DNA of 64,000 bases from an uncultured Kushneria sp. Lineage in GTDB: Bacteria > Pseudomonadota > Gammaproteobacteria > Pseudomonadales > Halomonadaceae. A program made the translations under genes and the position numbers. The notes under the pieces were generated by a model, which was not told the origin of the DNA, did no database searches, and was given only the letters and a program-made list of their open reading frames with translations. Shown here in pieces: positions 1-7,921 of this stretch. The first letter of the stretch is position 1, and every line of letters starts with the position of its first letter. The stretch covers positions 310,001 to 374,000 of the forward strand of contig NZ_CANMFC010000001.1 in the NCBI RefSeq assembly GCF_947497025.1, written 5' to 3'.

Positions 1-975
1 CTGGCGCGGCGGCGGCAGGCAGGCCTTCCACCTTTCACGGTGCTCTCCTGTGACAACATGCCGGACAACGGCGAGCGCACCCGCCGCGCCGTGGTGGCCC
101 TGGCCGAGCGGCGCGATGCCGCGCTGGCCGAGTGGATCGACACCGAGGTGGCCTTTCCCTCCAGCATGGTGGATCGCATCGTACCGGCCATGGACGAGGA
201 GGCCTTCGCTCGTCTGCAGGCCATCGGCTGTGACGATCCGGCGGCCGTGGTCAGCGAGGCTTTTCTACAATGGGTGATCGAGGATCACTTTCCGCAGGGA
301 CGGCCCGACTGGGGACAACACGGCGTCGAAATGGTCGAGGATGTCGCGCCCTTTGAGACCATGAAGCTTCGCATGCTCAACGGGGCGCATTCGCTGCTGG
401 CCTATACCGGCCCGCTGATGGGACTGGAGACGGTGGCCGAGGCGGTCACCGATCCGCTGCTGCAAAGGCTCTTGCGCCGTTACATGCTGGAAGAAGCGGC
501 GCCGACCCTGTCCATGCCGGAGAGTATCTCGCTTGACAACTACGCCGATGCGCTGATGTCACGCTTTGCCAATGACAGCCTGCGCCACCGGCTGCACCAG
601 ATCGCGATGGACGGCTCGCAGAAGCTGCCTCAGCGCTGGCTGCGCGGCGGCGAAGAGCGTCTGGCCGCAAGCCATGATGAGCAGGCACTGAGTGCCACCG
701 TCTTCGGTGTGGCCGCCTGGATTCGCTATACCCGTGGTGTGGACGAGCAGGGCCGGGCCTACCCGGTCAGCGACCCGATGGCGGATCGGCTGGCGCAGTG
801 TCATGACCATGCGCGCAGCGTTGATCGAGCGGCGGCCATCATGGGGATCGAGGCGATTTTCTCTCCGTCACTGGTCAGCGCGCCACGCTTTGGGGAACAG
901 GTACAGCAGGCCCTGGCATCGATCGAACAACTTGGTATGCGCGCGGCGCTTGAACAGCATCTGGCCAGCGTTTGA
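1..975 (+). CDS. uxuB: Fructuronate reductase / mannitol dehydrogenase family, 5'-truncated by window edge
   Basis: The reading frame is open from base 1, so the true start lies upstream and only the C-terminal 324 residues are visible. The visible part opens with the family segment TVLSCDNMPDNG (bases 37-72). It also carries the polyol-specific long-chain dehydrogenase signature K-x4-N-x2-H as KLRMLNGAH (about bases 364-390), whose Lys, Asn and His form the active site. The family reduces fructuronate to mannonate or oxidises mannitol, using NAD. The gene directly downstream is uxuA, which uses mannonate, so fructuronate reductase is the likeliest role. The gap to the uxuA ATG is 32 bases, consistent with one transcript. 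The ATG at 40 is internal to the gene and not the start. Confidence 0.85.
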   Translation: MARRRQAGLPPFTVLSCDNMPDNGERTRRAVVALAERRDAALAEWIDTEVAFPSSMVDRIVPAMDEEAFARLQAIGCDDPAAVVSEAFLQWVIEDHFPQGRPDWGQHGVEMVEDVAPFETMKLRMLNGAHSLLAYTGPLMGLETVAEAVTDPLLQRLLRRYMLEEAAPTLSMPESISLDNYADALMSRFANDSLRHRLHQIAMDGSQKLPQRWLRGGEERLAASHDEQALSATVFGVAAWIRYTRGVDEQGRAYPVSDPMADRLAQCHDHARSVDRAAAIMGIEAIFSPSLVSAPRFGEQVQQALASIEQLGMRAALEQHLASV

Positions 976-1007
976 CAGAATTTCAGAGTTCACGACAGGA
1001 GAGAAGC

Positions 1008-2189
1008 ATGGAACATACCTGGCGCTGGTTCGGCCCCGATGATCCGGTCACGCTATCCGAGATTCGCCAGGCCGGAGCCACCGGCATTGTCACCGCCCTG
1101 CACGGACACGCCCCGACCGTGCCCTGGTCAATCGAGGAGATCACCGAGCGCAAGGCGCTGCTCGAGGCGGCGGGACTGTCATGGTCGGTGGTGGAAAGTG
1201 TGCCGGTGCCGGAGGCGATCAAGCAGGCGCTGGATATTCCGGCCCGCGACCGTGCCATCGAGGTGTTCTGTTCAACGCTGGAAAATCTGGCCGCCTGTGG
1301 GATCGATACGGTGTGCTACAACTTCATGCCGATTCTGGACTGGACGCGCACCGAGCTTGAATGGCCCACCGAGACCGGTGGGCGAGCGCTGCGCTTTGAT
1401 CAGACCAGCTTTGCGGCCTTTGAGCTGTTCATTCTCGAGCGCCCCGGAGCGCAGGCGCTCTACAGCGAGGCCGAAATCGAGGCGGCGCGTCGATGCTTTG
1501 AAGGCATGGATGAGCTGGCCCGTCAGCGGCTGGTCACCACCCTGATTGCCGGGCTGCCGGGGTCGGACCAGCACTACACGCTGGCGCAGTTTCTCGAGCA
1601 TCTAAAGGCCTACGAGGCCATCGATGAAGATCGGTTGCGGGACAATTATCAATATTTCCTGCAAAAGGTGGTGCCGGTGGCCGAGCGAGTGGGCATGCGT
1701 CTGGCCGTGCATCCGGATGATCCACCGCGCCCCCTGCTGGGGCTGCCGCGCATTGTCTCGACGGCGGCCGATGCCCGCTGGGTGATTGATCAGGTGCAAA
1801 GTCCGGCCAACGGCCTGACGTTTTGTACCGGCTCCTGGGGCGTGCGCAAGGACAATGATCTTGTCGCGATGGCGCGCGAGTTTGGCCCGCACATTCATTT
1901 TGTGCACCTGCGCGCCACGCGACGTGATCTGGAGGATCCGCAAAGTTTTATCGAGGCGGATCATCTGGAGGGTGATGTCGACATGGTCGGCGTAATCCGC
2001 GAACTGATTGGCGAGGAGCGTCGCCGCGCAGGGGAAGGCGGTGCCCGACTGCCGATGCGTCCGGACCACGGCCACAAACTCTGTGACGACAATGCGCGTC
2101 AGACCAACCCCGGCTATCCACTGATCGGGCGTCTCAAGGGGCTGGCCGAACTGCGCGGCGTGGAGTGCGCCGTTCGTCGGTTGTGCTGA
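1008..2189 (+). CDS. uxuA: Mannonate dehydratase
   Basis: This 393-residue protein matches UxuA in length and motifs. UxuA dehydrates D-mannonate to 2-keto-3-deoxygluconate in hexuronate breakdown. Likely metal-site segments are VHPDDPP (about residues 233-239), FCTGSWG (about 275), HFVHLRAT (about 297) and MRPDHGH (about 348), which supply the Cys, His and Asp ligands typical of this Mn/Fe-dependent xylose-isomerase-like fold. The ATG at 1008 is chosen because AGGAGAG (997-1003) sits at ideal spacing; a frame extension to 972 overlaps uxuB and lacks such a site. It follows uxuB in the same operon. The product would need a KDG kinase, not in the window, and then the Eda aldolase encoded at 36184. 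Confidence 0.93.
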   Translation: MEHTWRWFGPDDPVTLSEIRQAGATGIVTALHGHAPTVPWSIEEITERKALLEAAGLSWSVVESVPVPEAIKQALDIPARDRAIEVFCSTLENLAACGIDTVCYNFMPILDWTRTELEWPTETGGRALRFDQTSFAAFELFILERPGAQALYSEAEIEAARRCFEGMDELARQRLVTTLIAGLPGSDQHYTLAQFLEHLKAYEAIDEDRLRDNYQYFLQKVVPVAERVGMRLAVHPDDPPRPLLGLPRIVSTAADARWVIDQVQSPANGLTFCTGSWGVRKDNDLVAMAREFGPHIHFVHLRATRRDLEDPQSFIEADHLEGDVDMVGVIRELIGEERRRAGEGGARLPMRPDHGHKLCDDNARQTNPGYPLIGRLKGLAELRGVECAVRRLC

Positions 2190-2343
2190 CCGGCCTTTCC
2201 CTGAACCTGACCTTTCTGCGCCGGGCGCTGCCCGGTTCTGGGTCGCCTCGTCCTTTCCAGTGATTCATTCAGACAGGGTGCAGTCTGCGGGTGTACCCTG
2301 TTAATGATGGGTACCTGATGCAGCGCGCCTGCCGGGAGGTCTG

Positions 2344-2922
2344 ATGAAATCTTCATCCCGCATTCTGATATTTCTTTCGCTCTCACTGGTGGCATTGCCT
2401 GCCTGGGCGGCGACGCCGCTGGCCGTCGAAGATGGGGTCCTGATCCTGCTGCTGGGGCTTTTATTGATCGGCATCGAGGCCGTGACGCCGACCTTCGGGG
2501 TGGTGGGGCTGCTGGGCCTTCTGGTCTTTGTCGTCGGCGCCTCGATGATGGTCAACGCAGGTTTGCTGCCGGGGGGAGATAGCGCCATGGGGATGGGACT
2601 GGTCATTGCCACGGCGCTGCTGATCGGCGCCTTTTTGCTGTGGGTCGTCATGCGTTTTTTGCGCTTTCGACGTATCACGCCAATGGGCGGACGTGAGGAG
2701 GTCATCGGCGCGGTGGCCGAAGCCACGCGTCATTTTACCGAACATCATCAGAATGAGTATCACGGCTATGTTCGCGTGCAGGGCGAGCGGTGGCAGGCGC
2801 ACAGCGCCACACCCATGGCAGAAGGGGAGCGCCGCCTCGTCAACGACGTACACGGCCTCGTGCTGATACTGGAACACGAGGCGGTTTCCACCATGGATGG
2901 CGCACCCTCAACGCACAAATAA
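2344..2922 (+). CDS. NfeD-like membrane protein
   Basis: This 192-residue protein has an N-terminal signal-like segment (residues 1-22, ending LPAWAA), then three hydrophobic segments (about 28-46, 52-72 and 80-102). A soluble C-terminal domain (about 115-180) fits the OB-fold of the NfeD family. It is the short NfeD form without the N-terminal ClpP-like serine protease domain. The slipin/stomatin gene starts 29 bases downstream; NfeD-slipin pairs are a widely conserved operon thought to organise membrane microdomains or membrane-protein quality control. I recognise the family from its layout and neighbour rather than from a catalytic motif. Upstream (2221-2235) is a small GC hairpin, CCGGGC/GCCCGG, which may mark the end of the uxu transcript. 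Confidence 0.8.
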   Translation: MKSSSRILIFLSLSLVALPAWAATPLAVEDGVLILLLGLLLIGIEAVTPTFGVVGLLGLLVFVVGASMMVNAGLLPGGDSAMGMGLVIATALLIGAFLLWVVMRFLRFRRITPMGGREEVIGAVAEATRHFTEHHQNEYHGYVRVQGERWQAHSATPMAEGERRLVNDVHGLVLILEHEAVSTMDGAPSTHK

Positions 2923-2951
2923 TCCTACCAGGCCCTGTCAGGAGATCTCGC

Positions 2952-3707
2952 ATGCTGACCTATCTGATTCCCATTGTTGTCATTGTTTTTATTCTTGCCG
3001 CTTCGGTAAAGGTGCTCCCCGAATACAAGCGCGGGGTGGTGTTTTTTCTGGGGCGCTTTCAGGGTGTGAAAGGGCCGGGGCTCTTTTTCATCATTCCCGT
3101 CATTCAGAAGATGGACATCGTGGATCTGCGCACCGTGACCCTTGATGTGCCGGGCCAGGACGTGATCTCCCGGGATAACGTGACGGTACGGGTCAACGCG
3201 GTGGTTTATTTCAAGGTGGTGGACCCCGAGCGCGCCATTATCCAGATCGAAAATTACGGCATGGCCACCAGCCAGATTGCGCAGACCACGCTGCGCTCGG
3301 TGCTGGGCAAGCATGACCTTGATGAGATGCTCTCCGAGCGTGACCGCCTCAACGATGACATCCAGGTGATTCTCGATCAGCAGACCGAGGCCTGGGGCAT
3401 CAAGGTCTCCAATGTCGAGATCAAACAGGTCGATATCAGCGAGGACATGGTGCGGGCCATTGCCCGCCAGGCGGAGGCCGAACGTGAGCGCCGGGCCAAG
3501 ATCATCGCTGCCGAAGGGGAGATGCAGGCTTCGGAGAAACTGGTGGAAGCCGCCGACATCATGTCGAGAAATCCGGCTGCCTTGCAGCTTCGCTATCTGC
3601 AGACCATGAGCGACATGAGCAACAAGAATGCCTCGACCATCGTGTTTCCGCTGCCCCTGGAGATCACCAAAATCTTTGAACAGATGCGCGGTCATTCCGG
3701 GGATTGA
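2952..3707 (+). CDS. Slipin / stomatin-like SPFH-domain protein
   Basis: This 251-residue protein has one N-terminal hydrophobic anchor (residues 1-20) followed by an SPFH (band 7) domain starting with [13 protein letters not shown]. It contains [20 protein letters not shown] and later the charged helical stretch [20 protein letters not shown], typical of prokaryotic slipins. SPFH proteins oligomerise on the membrane and are thought to scaffold membrane domains with an NfeD partner. The ATG at 2952 follows GGAGATCTCGC and matches the usual short slipin N-terminus, so the longer in-frame extension back to 2790 is rejected because it would overlap nfeD. The pair is probably co-transcribed. Confidence 0.9.
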   Translation: MLTYLIPIVVIVFILAASVKVLPEYKRGVVFFLGRFQGVKGPGLFFIIPVIQKMDIVDLRTVTLDVPGQDVISRDNVTVRVNAVVYFKVVDPERAIIQIENYGMATSQIAQTTLRSVLGKHDLDEMLSERDRLNDDIQVILDQQTEAWGIKVSNVEIKQVDISEDMVRAIARQAEAERERRAKIIAAEGEMQASEKLVEAADIMSRNPAALQLRYLQTMSDMSNKNASTIVFPLPLEITKIFEQMRGHSGD

Positions 3708-3800
3708 AGCGTGACGTCGGGTAAGACATGGTTAAGCAGATGGCGGTGATTTAATCTATGCTAAACATGCTATAGCAAGAATCATAATGGAGAGTGCCAC

Positions 3801-4439
3801 GTGCAAAAAAAGACCGCATTGAGTGCTGCCGTACTGGCGGGAATGCTGAGCATCGCACCGGCCATGGCCGGTCAGCAGCAGCCCGAGACCGACAACATCA
3901 ACGATGTACCGGCCGGCAATTACACGATTGATCCGCTGCATTCCAAGATCACATGGGGCGTGGATCATTACGGCTTTTCAAACTATGAAGGCCAGTTTGT
4001 CGATCTGTCCGGCTCGCTCAGACTGGGTGAAGACCCCGCCGACAGCAATCTGAAAATCGAGATTCCGCTGAACAAGGTGCTGACCGGCAGCGATCTGAGT
4101 GAGCATTTGCAGGGCGAAAATTTCTTCAACAGCGCCGAGCATGCCACGGCCACCTTTACCTCCACCAGCATCGAGATTGATGGTGATGACGAGGCCACGA
4201 TCACCGGTAATCTGGCCCTCAACGGTCAGACCCATCCGGTCGAGATTGAAGCCGAGTTCAATCGTGGTGCGGTCTATCCCTTCGACGAGAAATATCATAT
4301 CGGTTTCAACGGCGAAGCCACGATCAAGCGCAGCGACTTCGCCATCAACTATCTGATGCCCGAAGATAACAAGCAGGGCATCAGCGATGAAGTCACGCTT
4401 CAGATCGAGGCCGAGTTCGTGCCCGAGAAGAGTCAGTAA
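3801..4439 (+). CDS. YceI-family periplasmic protein
   Basis: This 212-residue protein starts at GTG (3801), preceded by GGAGAG at 3788-3793. Residues 1-24 form a cleavable signal peptide ending APAMA before GQQQ. The mature part shows YceI (lipocalin-like) features: YTIDPLHSKITWGVDHYGFSN, a central TFTSTSIE strand and the terminal VTLQIEAE strand. YceI proteins bind long isoprenoid or quinone-like lipids in a beta-barrel, in the periplasm; their physiological role is often linked to stress or membrane electron carriers. It is a single gene, ended by a strong terminator at 4483. The exact ligand cannot be read from the sequence. Confidence 0.9.
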   Translation: MQKKTALSAAVLAGMLSIAPAMAGQQQPETDNINDVPAGNYTIDPLHSKITWGVDHYGFSNYEGQFVDLSGSLRLGEDPADSNLKIEIPLNKVLTGSDLSEHLQGENFFNSAEHATATFTSTSIEIDGDDEATITGNLALNGQTHPVEIEAEFNRGAVYPFDEKYHIGFNGEATIKRSDFAINYLMPEDNKQGISDEVTLQIEAEFVPEKSQ

Positions 4440-4482
4440 CTGCTGCACTGACAGGGCGTGATATACGCTGCGCCCTGGCCTC

Positions 4483-4519
4483 AAGAGCCGTGATCCCTGC
4501 CGATCACGGCTCTTTTTTT
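4483..4519 (+). terminator. Rho-independent terminator of the YceI gene
   Basis: A 13-bp perfect stem (AAGAGCCGTGATC with GATCACGGCTCTT) closes a 6-nt loop and runs straight into a T-tract ending at 4519. It lies 44 bases after the stop codon. Confidence 0.93.
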
Positions 4520-4659
4520 AACCATGTTTTGCAGGCCTGAAGGCGGCCATTTCAGATATAGGCCTGCGGGATGAAAATTCGACATGAGGTGAGGGTGCAG
4601 GTCAAAGTCCGGATTGCTGGACTATGTTGTATCAACGAACCTGGATTCCGTTTGATCCC

Positions 4660-4782
4660 ATGATCTCGATGCCTGTCACGACTTTCTGGCGCATGCCGCC
4701 GCCCTGAGCCTTCAGGGTTACACCGCTCCCATTGAGTGGCGCACTCGCCCGAGTGCCTTTGTCGTGACGTTTCCGGCGTCAA
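4660..4782. repeat. Structured intergenic repeat, copy 1
   Basis: Copy 1 of a 124-nt element is repeated at 5067-5190. Read on the plus strand it can fold as one closed multibranch structure. The outer helix is GATGCC with GGCGTC and the next is GTCACGAC with GTCGTGAC. Inside are four hairpins: GGCG/CGCC, CCCTGA/TCAGGG, CCGCTC/GAGTGG (one G-U pair) and GCACTCG/CGAGTGC. The differences from copy 2 fall in loops or exchange G-C for G-U within stems, so pairing is kept. It could be a regulatory RNA, a tandem aptamer or a dispersed palindromic repeat; I do not recognise it as a known family. Confidence 0.8.
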
Positions 4783-4884
4783 ATCCTCCGAGTAAAAAAG
4801 TACATATATATGCTGTCGAGCAGGGTTCGACACTATTTTCGACCGTCACAAGGTGTATTGACTGCGCTGAATAGGAGAGTGGCC

Positions 4885-5067
4885 ATGATGGACCATGTCG
4901 ATCAGTTAACCATCGAGATTGATGACGGTTCTCGTGCCCTTGAAAAGGATTGTGACGCGAATGTTGTACCGGCCACCGCGCAACCAGGGTGTTGTCCTGG
5001 AATGCAGAGTGGGTCGCTGTCTGCTAGAATTCGCTCCATTAAATCATCAGACCTTTGGTCAAGATAA
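4885..5067 (+). CDS. Possible small protein between the two repeats (doubtful)
   Basis: This 60-codon frame starts at ATG 4885 with a good ribosome-binding site (AGGAGAG, 4873-4879). It begins MMDHVDQLTIEIDDGSRALE, which looks protein-like (acidic, amphipathic), but the second half is rich in Cys, Gly and Ser and does not resemble a folded domain. The stop codon overlaps the first base of repeat copy 2. I recognise no family. It may be a real small gene, a decayed remnant or chance. Confidence 0.25.
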   Translation: MMDHVDQLTIEIDDGSRALEKDCDANVVPATAQPGCCPGMQSGSLSARIRSIKSSDLWSR

Positions 5068-5190
5068 TGATCTCGATGCCTGTCACGACTATCTGGCGTA
5101 TTACGCCGCCCTGAGCCTTTCAGGGTTATACCGCTCCCACTGAGCGGCGCACTCGCACGAGTGTCTGTGTCGTGACGTCTCCGGCGTCAA
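5067..5190. repeat. Structured intergenic repeat, copy 2
   Basis: This is the second copy of the element at 4660-4782, in direct orientation and 407 bases downstream start to start. The first 24 bases are identical between copies. The helices are preserved: GATGCC/GGCGTC, GTCACGAC/GTCGTGAC, GGCGT/ACGCC, CCCTGA/TCAGGG, CCGCTC/GAGCGG and GCACTCG/CGAGTGT. Relative to copy 1 the fourth stem gains a G-C pair where copy 1 has G-U, and the fifth stem does the reverse. There is no T-tract after the structure, so it is not a simple terminator. It ends 265 bases before the SulP copy 1 start. Confidence 0.8.
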
Positions 5191-5455
5191 TTTTCCGTCA
5201 ATTGTTGTAACGCGTGATCAAGCTGACCTCAGCTGCCATGGCCCTTGTGTCGTGTCTGCTTTCAGCCATGAATGGATTAAAAGCCCGGTGTCCTGCACCT
5301 CAACGGCAAGGGAGCCGAAGAGTATGGCACCCATGACATGCTGCACCTGAACTCGGCAGCTTTATCGAGCTCTTTCGGTGCGGCGGTGTCATGCCTGCTG
5401 TGCAGTGACGTCTGTGGCTCTCTGAATTTTTCAACCGTAAAAAGGAAAGGAGCGC

Positions 5456-6951
5456 ATGATAGGTTCAATAAGGGAAACCTGGTTTTCCAATGTCAAAAAC
5501 GATGGCCTGGCCGGGATCGTTGTCGCCCTGGCGTTGATTCCGGAGGCGATTGCCTTCTCGATCATTGCAGGGGTGGATCCAAAGGTCGGGCTGTATGCCT
5601 CCTTTTGTATTGCCGTAGTGTCAGCCTTTGCCGGTGGGCGACCGGGCATGATTTCAGCCGCCACGGGTGCCACGGCACTATTGATGGTGACGCTGGTCCG
5701 TGAACATGGCCTTGAATATCTGCTGGCAGCGACCATTCTGACCGGTGTGTTTCAGATTATTGCCGGCTATCTGAAGCTGGGCGAGCTGATGCGCTTTGTC
5801 GCGCGCCCGGTGGTCACGGGCTTCGTCAACGCACTTGCCATTTTGATCTTCATGGCGCAATTACCGGAATTGACCGGCGATAATGCGCGCCCACTGGTCT
5901 TTGCGCTCACGGCCGCGGGTCTGGGGATCATTTACCTGTTTCCCTATATTCCGGTCATTGGTAAATCCATTCCTTCCCCCATGGTCTGTATTGTCGTGCT
6001 GACGGCGGCGTCCATGATCATTGGCTTTGATGTGCGCACCGTGGGTGATATGGGCGAGCTGCCTGACAGCCTGCCGGTCTTTTTGATTCCCGATATTCCG
6101 CTGAATTTCGAAACCCTGGCGATCATCTTTCCCTATGCCCTGATGGTCATGCTGGTAGGCCTGCTGGAATCGATGATGACGGCCACCATCGTGGACGATC
6201 TGACCGATACGCCCAGCGACAAGAACCGTGAATGCCGCGGCCAGGGCTACTCCAATATCGTGGCCGGTTTCTTTGGCGGCATGGCGGGCTGCGCGATGAT
6301 TGGTCAGACCGTGATCAATACCAAATCCGGCGGCCGTACCCGTCTCTCCACGCTGATCGCCGGTGTGGGCTGCTGATCATGGTGGTCTTTCTGGGTCCCT
6401 GGGTGGCACAGATTCCCATGGCCGCGCTGGTCGCCGTCATGATCATGGTGTCCATCGGCACCTTTAGCTGGGAGTCGATCAAAACGCTCAAGACGCTGCC
6501 GGTCAGTACCAACATTGTCATGATCGCCACCGTAGTCATTGTGGTCGCGACCCATAATCTGGCCATTGGGGTGATTGCCGGCGTGCTGCTGAGTGCGCTG
6601 TTCTTTGCCAACAAGGCCGGTCAGCTGCTGCATATTGATCGTCGCGTGCTCAACGATGGCGATATCCATGAGTATCACGTCATTGGCCAGCTGTTTTTTG
6701 CCTCGACCACCCGGTTTTCCAACGCCTTCGATTTTCGTGAAGCGCCCTCTATCGTGCGTATCGACCTGCATCGGGCGCATCTGTGGGGCACCACGGCGGT
6801 GGAAGCGCTTGATCGCGTGATTATCAAGCTGCGCCGCGAAGGGACCGAGGTATCGCTTGAGGGGCTCAATGAAGCCAGTGCTACGCTGGTAGACCGTTTT
6901 GCGGTGCATGACGACCCGGTAGCGGCAGAAAAACTGATGGGCGGACACTAA
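5456..6951 (+). pseudogene. SulP-family anion transporter, copy 1, disrupted by a 1-nt deletion
   Basis: This is a SulP permease with a C-terminal STAS domain, close to the intact copy at 10437 in sequence and layout. The frame from 5456 stops at TGA 6374-6376 after 306 residues. The rest of the protein ([20 protein letters not shown] onward, then a STAS domain) continues in the next frame to 6951. Comparison with copy 2 places the lesion at 6370/6371: copy 2 reads GGC CTT CTG ATC where this copy reads GGC TGC TGA TCA, so one C appears to be missing. Restoring it gives 498 residues against 499 in copy 2. SulP proteins move sulfate, bicarbonate or other anions; the substrate cannot be assigned. 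The gene abuts a UspA gene 11 bases downstream. The lesion may be real decay, a phase-variable site or a sequencing error. Confidence 0.85.
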
Positions 6952-6962
6952 GGAGCGTCATC

Positions 6963-7829
6963 ATGACAAATCAGATCATGGCCTGTATTGACGGGTCACG
7001 GCTATCGCACGCCGTTTGTGACTACGCGACATGGGCGGCCAGAGAAATGGCCGCGCCTATCACTCTGGTACACATGCTCAGCAAAAAGGGGGCTTCTCAG
7101 GCCGACGCTGATTACAGTGGTCGACTCAGCCTGGGAGGGCGAGAAGCCCTGATGGAGGAGCTGACGTCACTGGATGAAAAGCGCAGCCGGCTGGCCCTCG
7201 AGCACGGCAAAATGCTGCTTGAAGAGTACCGGGAGCGTGCTCAGACGCACGGGGCCACGGATGTTCACACCCGGCAGCGTCATGGCCGCCTGGTGGGGGC
7301 GTTGAGCGAGATCGAAGACGATATCGGGCTGCTGGTGCTGGGCAAGCAGGGCCGGGCCTCCGAGCAGGACAATGACAAGGAACACCTGGGCAGTAATCTG
7401 GAGCGGGTGGTCAGAACGCTGCACAAACCTGTACTGGTGACCGTGGGTCCTGAATTTGTCGAGCCCCGGCGCCTGATGATGGCGTTTGATAACAGTGATG
7501 TGGCGCGCCGGGGGATTGAGACGCTGGCCAATAGCAAGCTGGTCTCACGGCTTGAGTGCCATGTGGTGATGGTCGGTGATGATCAGCAGGAGGCCGAGCA
7601 GGCACTTCAGTGGGCGGAGGAGATTCTGAAGGCCGCCAGCGTATCGGTCGTCACGGCCGTGCGTCATGGCGAGGTCGCTCGGACGCTTGAGGATTACGCC
7701 GATGACAATGATATCGACATGATTGCCATGGGCGCCTATGGCCACTCCAGAATCCACTATCTCTTCTCCGGCAGTACCACGACGAAAATGATGCAGACCA
7801 CCCATCTGCCGCTGTTGCTGCTGCGCTGA
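6963..7829 (+). CDS. Tandem universal stress protein (UspA), copy 1
   Basis: This 288-residue protein contains two Usp domains (about 1-145 and 155-288). The second carries the ATP-binding signature G-2x-G-9x-GS (GAYGHSRIHYLFSGST, about residues 256-271). The first has a degenerate, longer version around GKQGRASEQD. The ATG at 6963 follows AAGGAGCGTCATC, 11 bases after the SulP frame, so the two are probably co-transcribed. SulP-Usp pairs recur in proteobacteria, and the Usp protein is thought to gate or regulate its partner transporter; here that partner is broken. The frame is intact. Confidence 0.9.
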   Translation: MTNQIMACIDGSRLSHAVCDYATWAAREMAAPITLVHMLSKKGASQADADYSGRLSLGGREALMEELTSLDEKRSRLALEHGKMLLEEYRERAQTHGATDVHTRQRHGRLVGALSEIEDDIGLLVLGKQGRASEQDNDKEHLGSNLERVVRTLHKPVLVTVGPEFVEPRRLMMAFDNSDVARRGIETLANSKLVSRLECHVVMVGDDQQEAEQALQWAEEILKAASVSVVTAVRHGEVARTLEDYADDNDIDMIAMGAYGHSRIHYLFSGSTTTKMMQTTHLPLLLLR

Positions 7830-7849
7830 AACCATCGCGCTAAACCGGC

Positions 7850-7882
7850 CCTGCGGGAGGGGGTATCAGACCCTCTCGCAGG
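7850..7882. other. Hairpin between uspA copy 1 and cfa
   Basis: CCTGCGGGAGGG (7850-7861) can pair with CCCTCTCGCAGG (7871-7882) around a 9-nt loop, with one mismatch. No T-tract follows, so it may be a pause, an RNA stabiliser or an attenuator rather than a full terminator. Confidence 0.45.
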
Positions 7883-7921
7883 CGCCCTGTCAGAGGCCTT
7901 TCAGGAACAAGGAATCAAGCA

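Larger units (their letters stand above)
4520..5455. other. 936-bp gene-poor region upstream of the SulP/UspA block
   Basis: There is no convincing long gene here. The stretch holds two copies of a 124-nt structured repeat (4660-4782 and 5067-5190) and one weak 60-codon frame between them (4885-5067). The final 265 bases (5191-5455) form the leader of SulP copy 1, with AAAGGAAAGGAG just before the ATG at 5456. Frames running through the repeats are broken or rich in improbable residues, so I do not call them. Confidence 0.6.

Noticed and set aside
4552-4833. A 93-codon minus-strand frame over repeat copy 1
   Set aside because: It runs through the structured repeat, starts without a ribosome-binding site, and its sequence is not conserved in copy 2.
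4660-5190. The two repeats as a CRISPR array or tRNA genes
   Set aside because: Only two units of 124 nt with a 284-bp spacer, no Cas genes; the hairpins do not make a cloverleaf with an anticodon or a CCA end.
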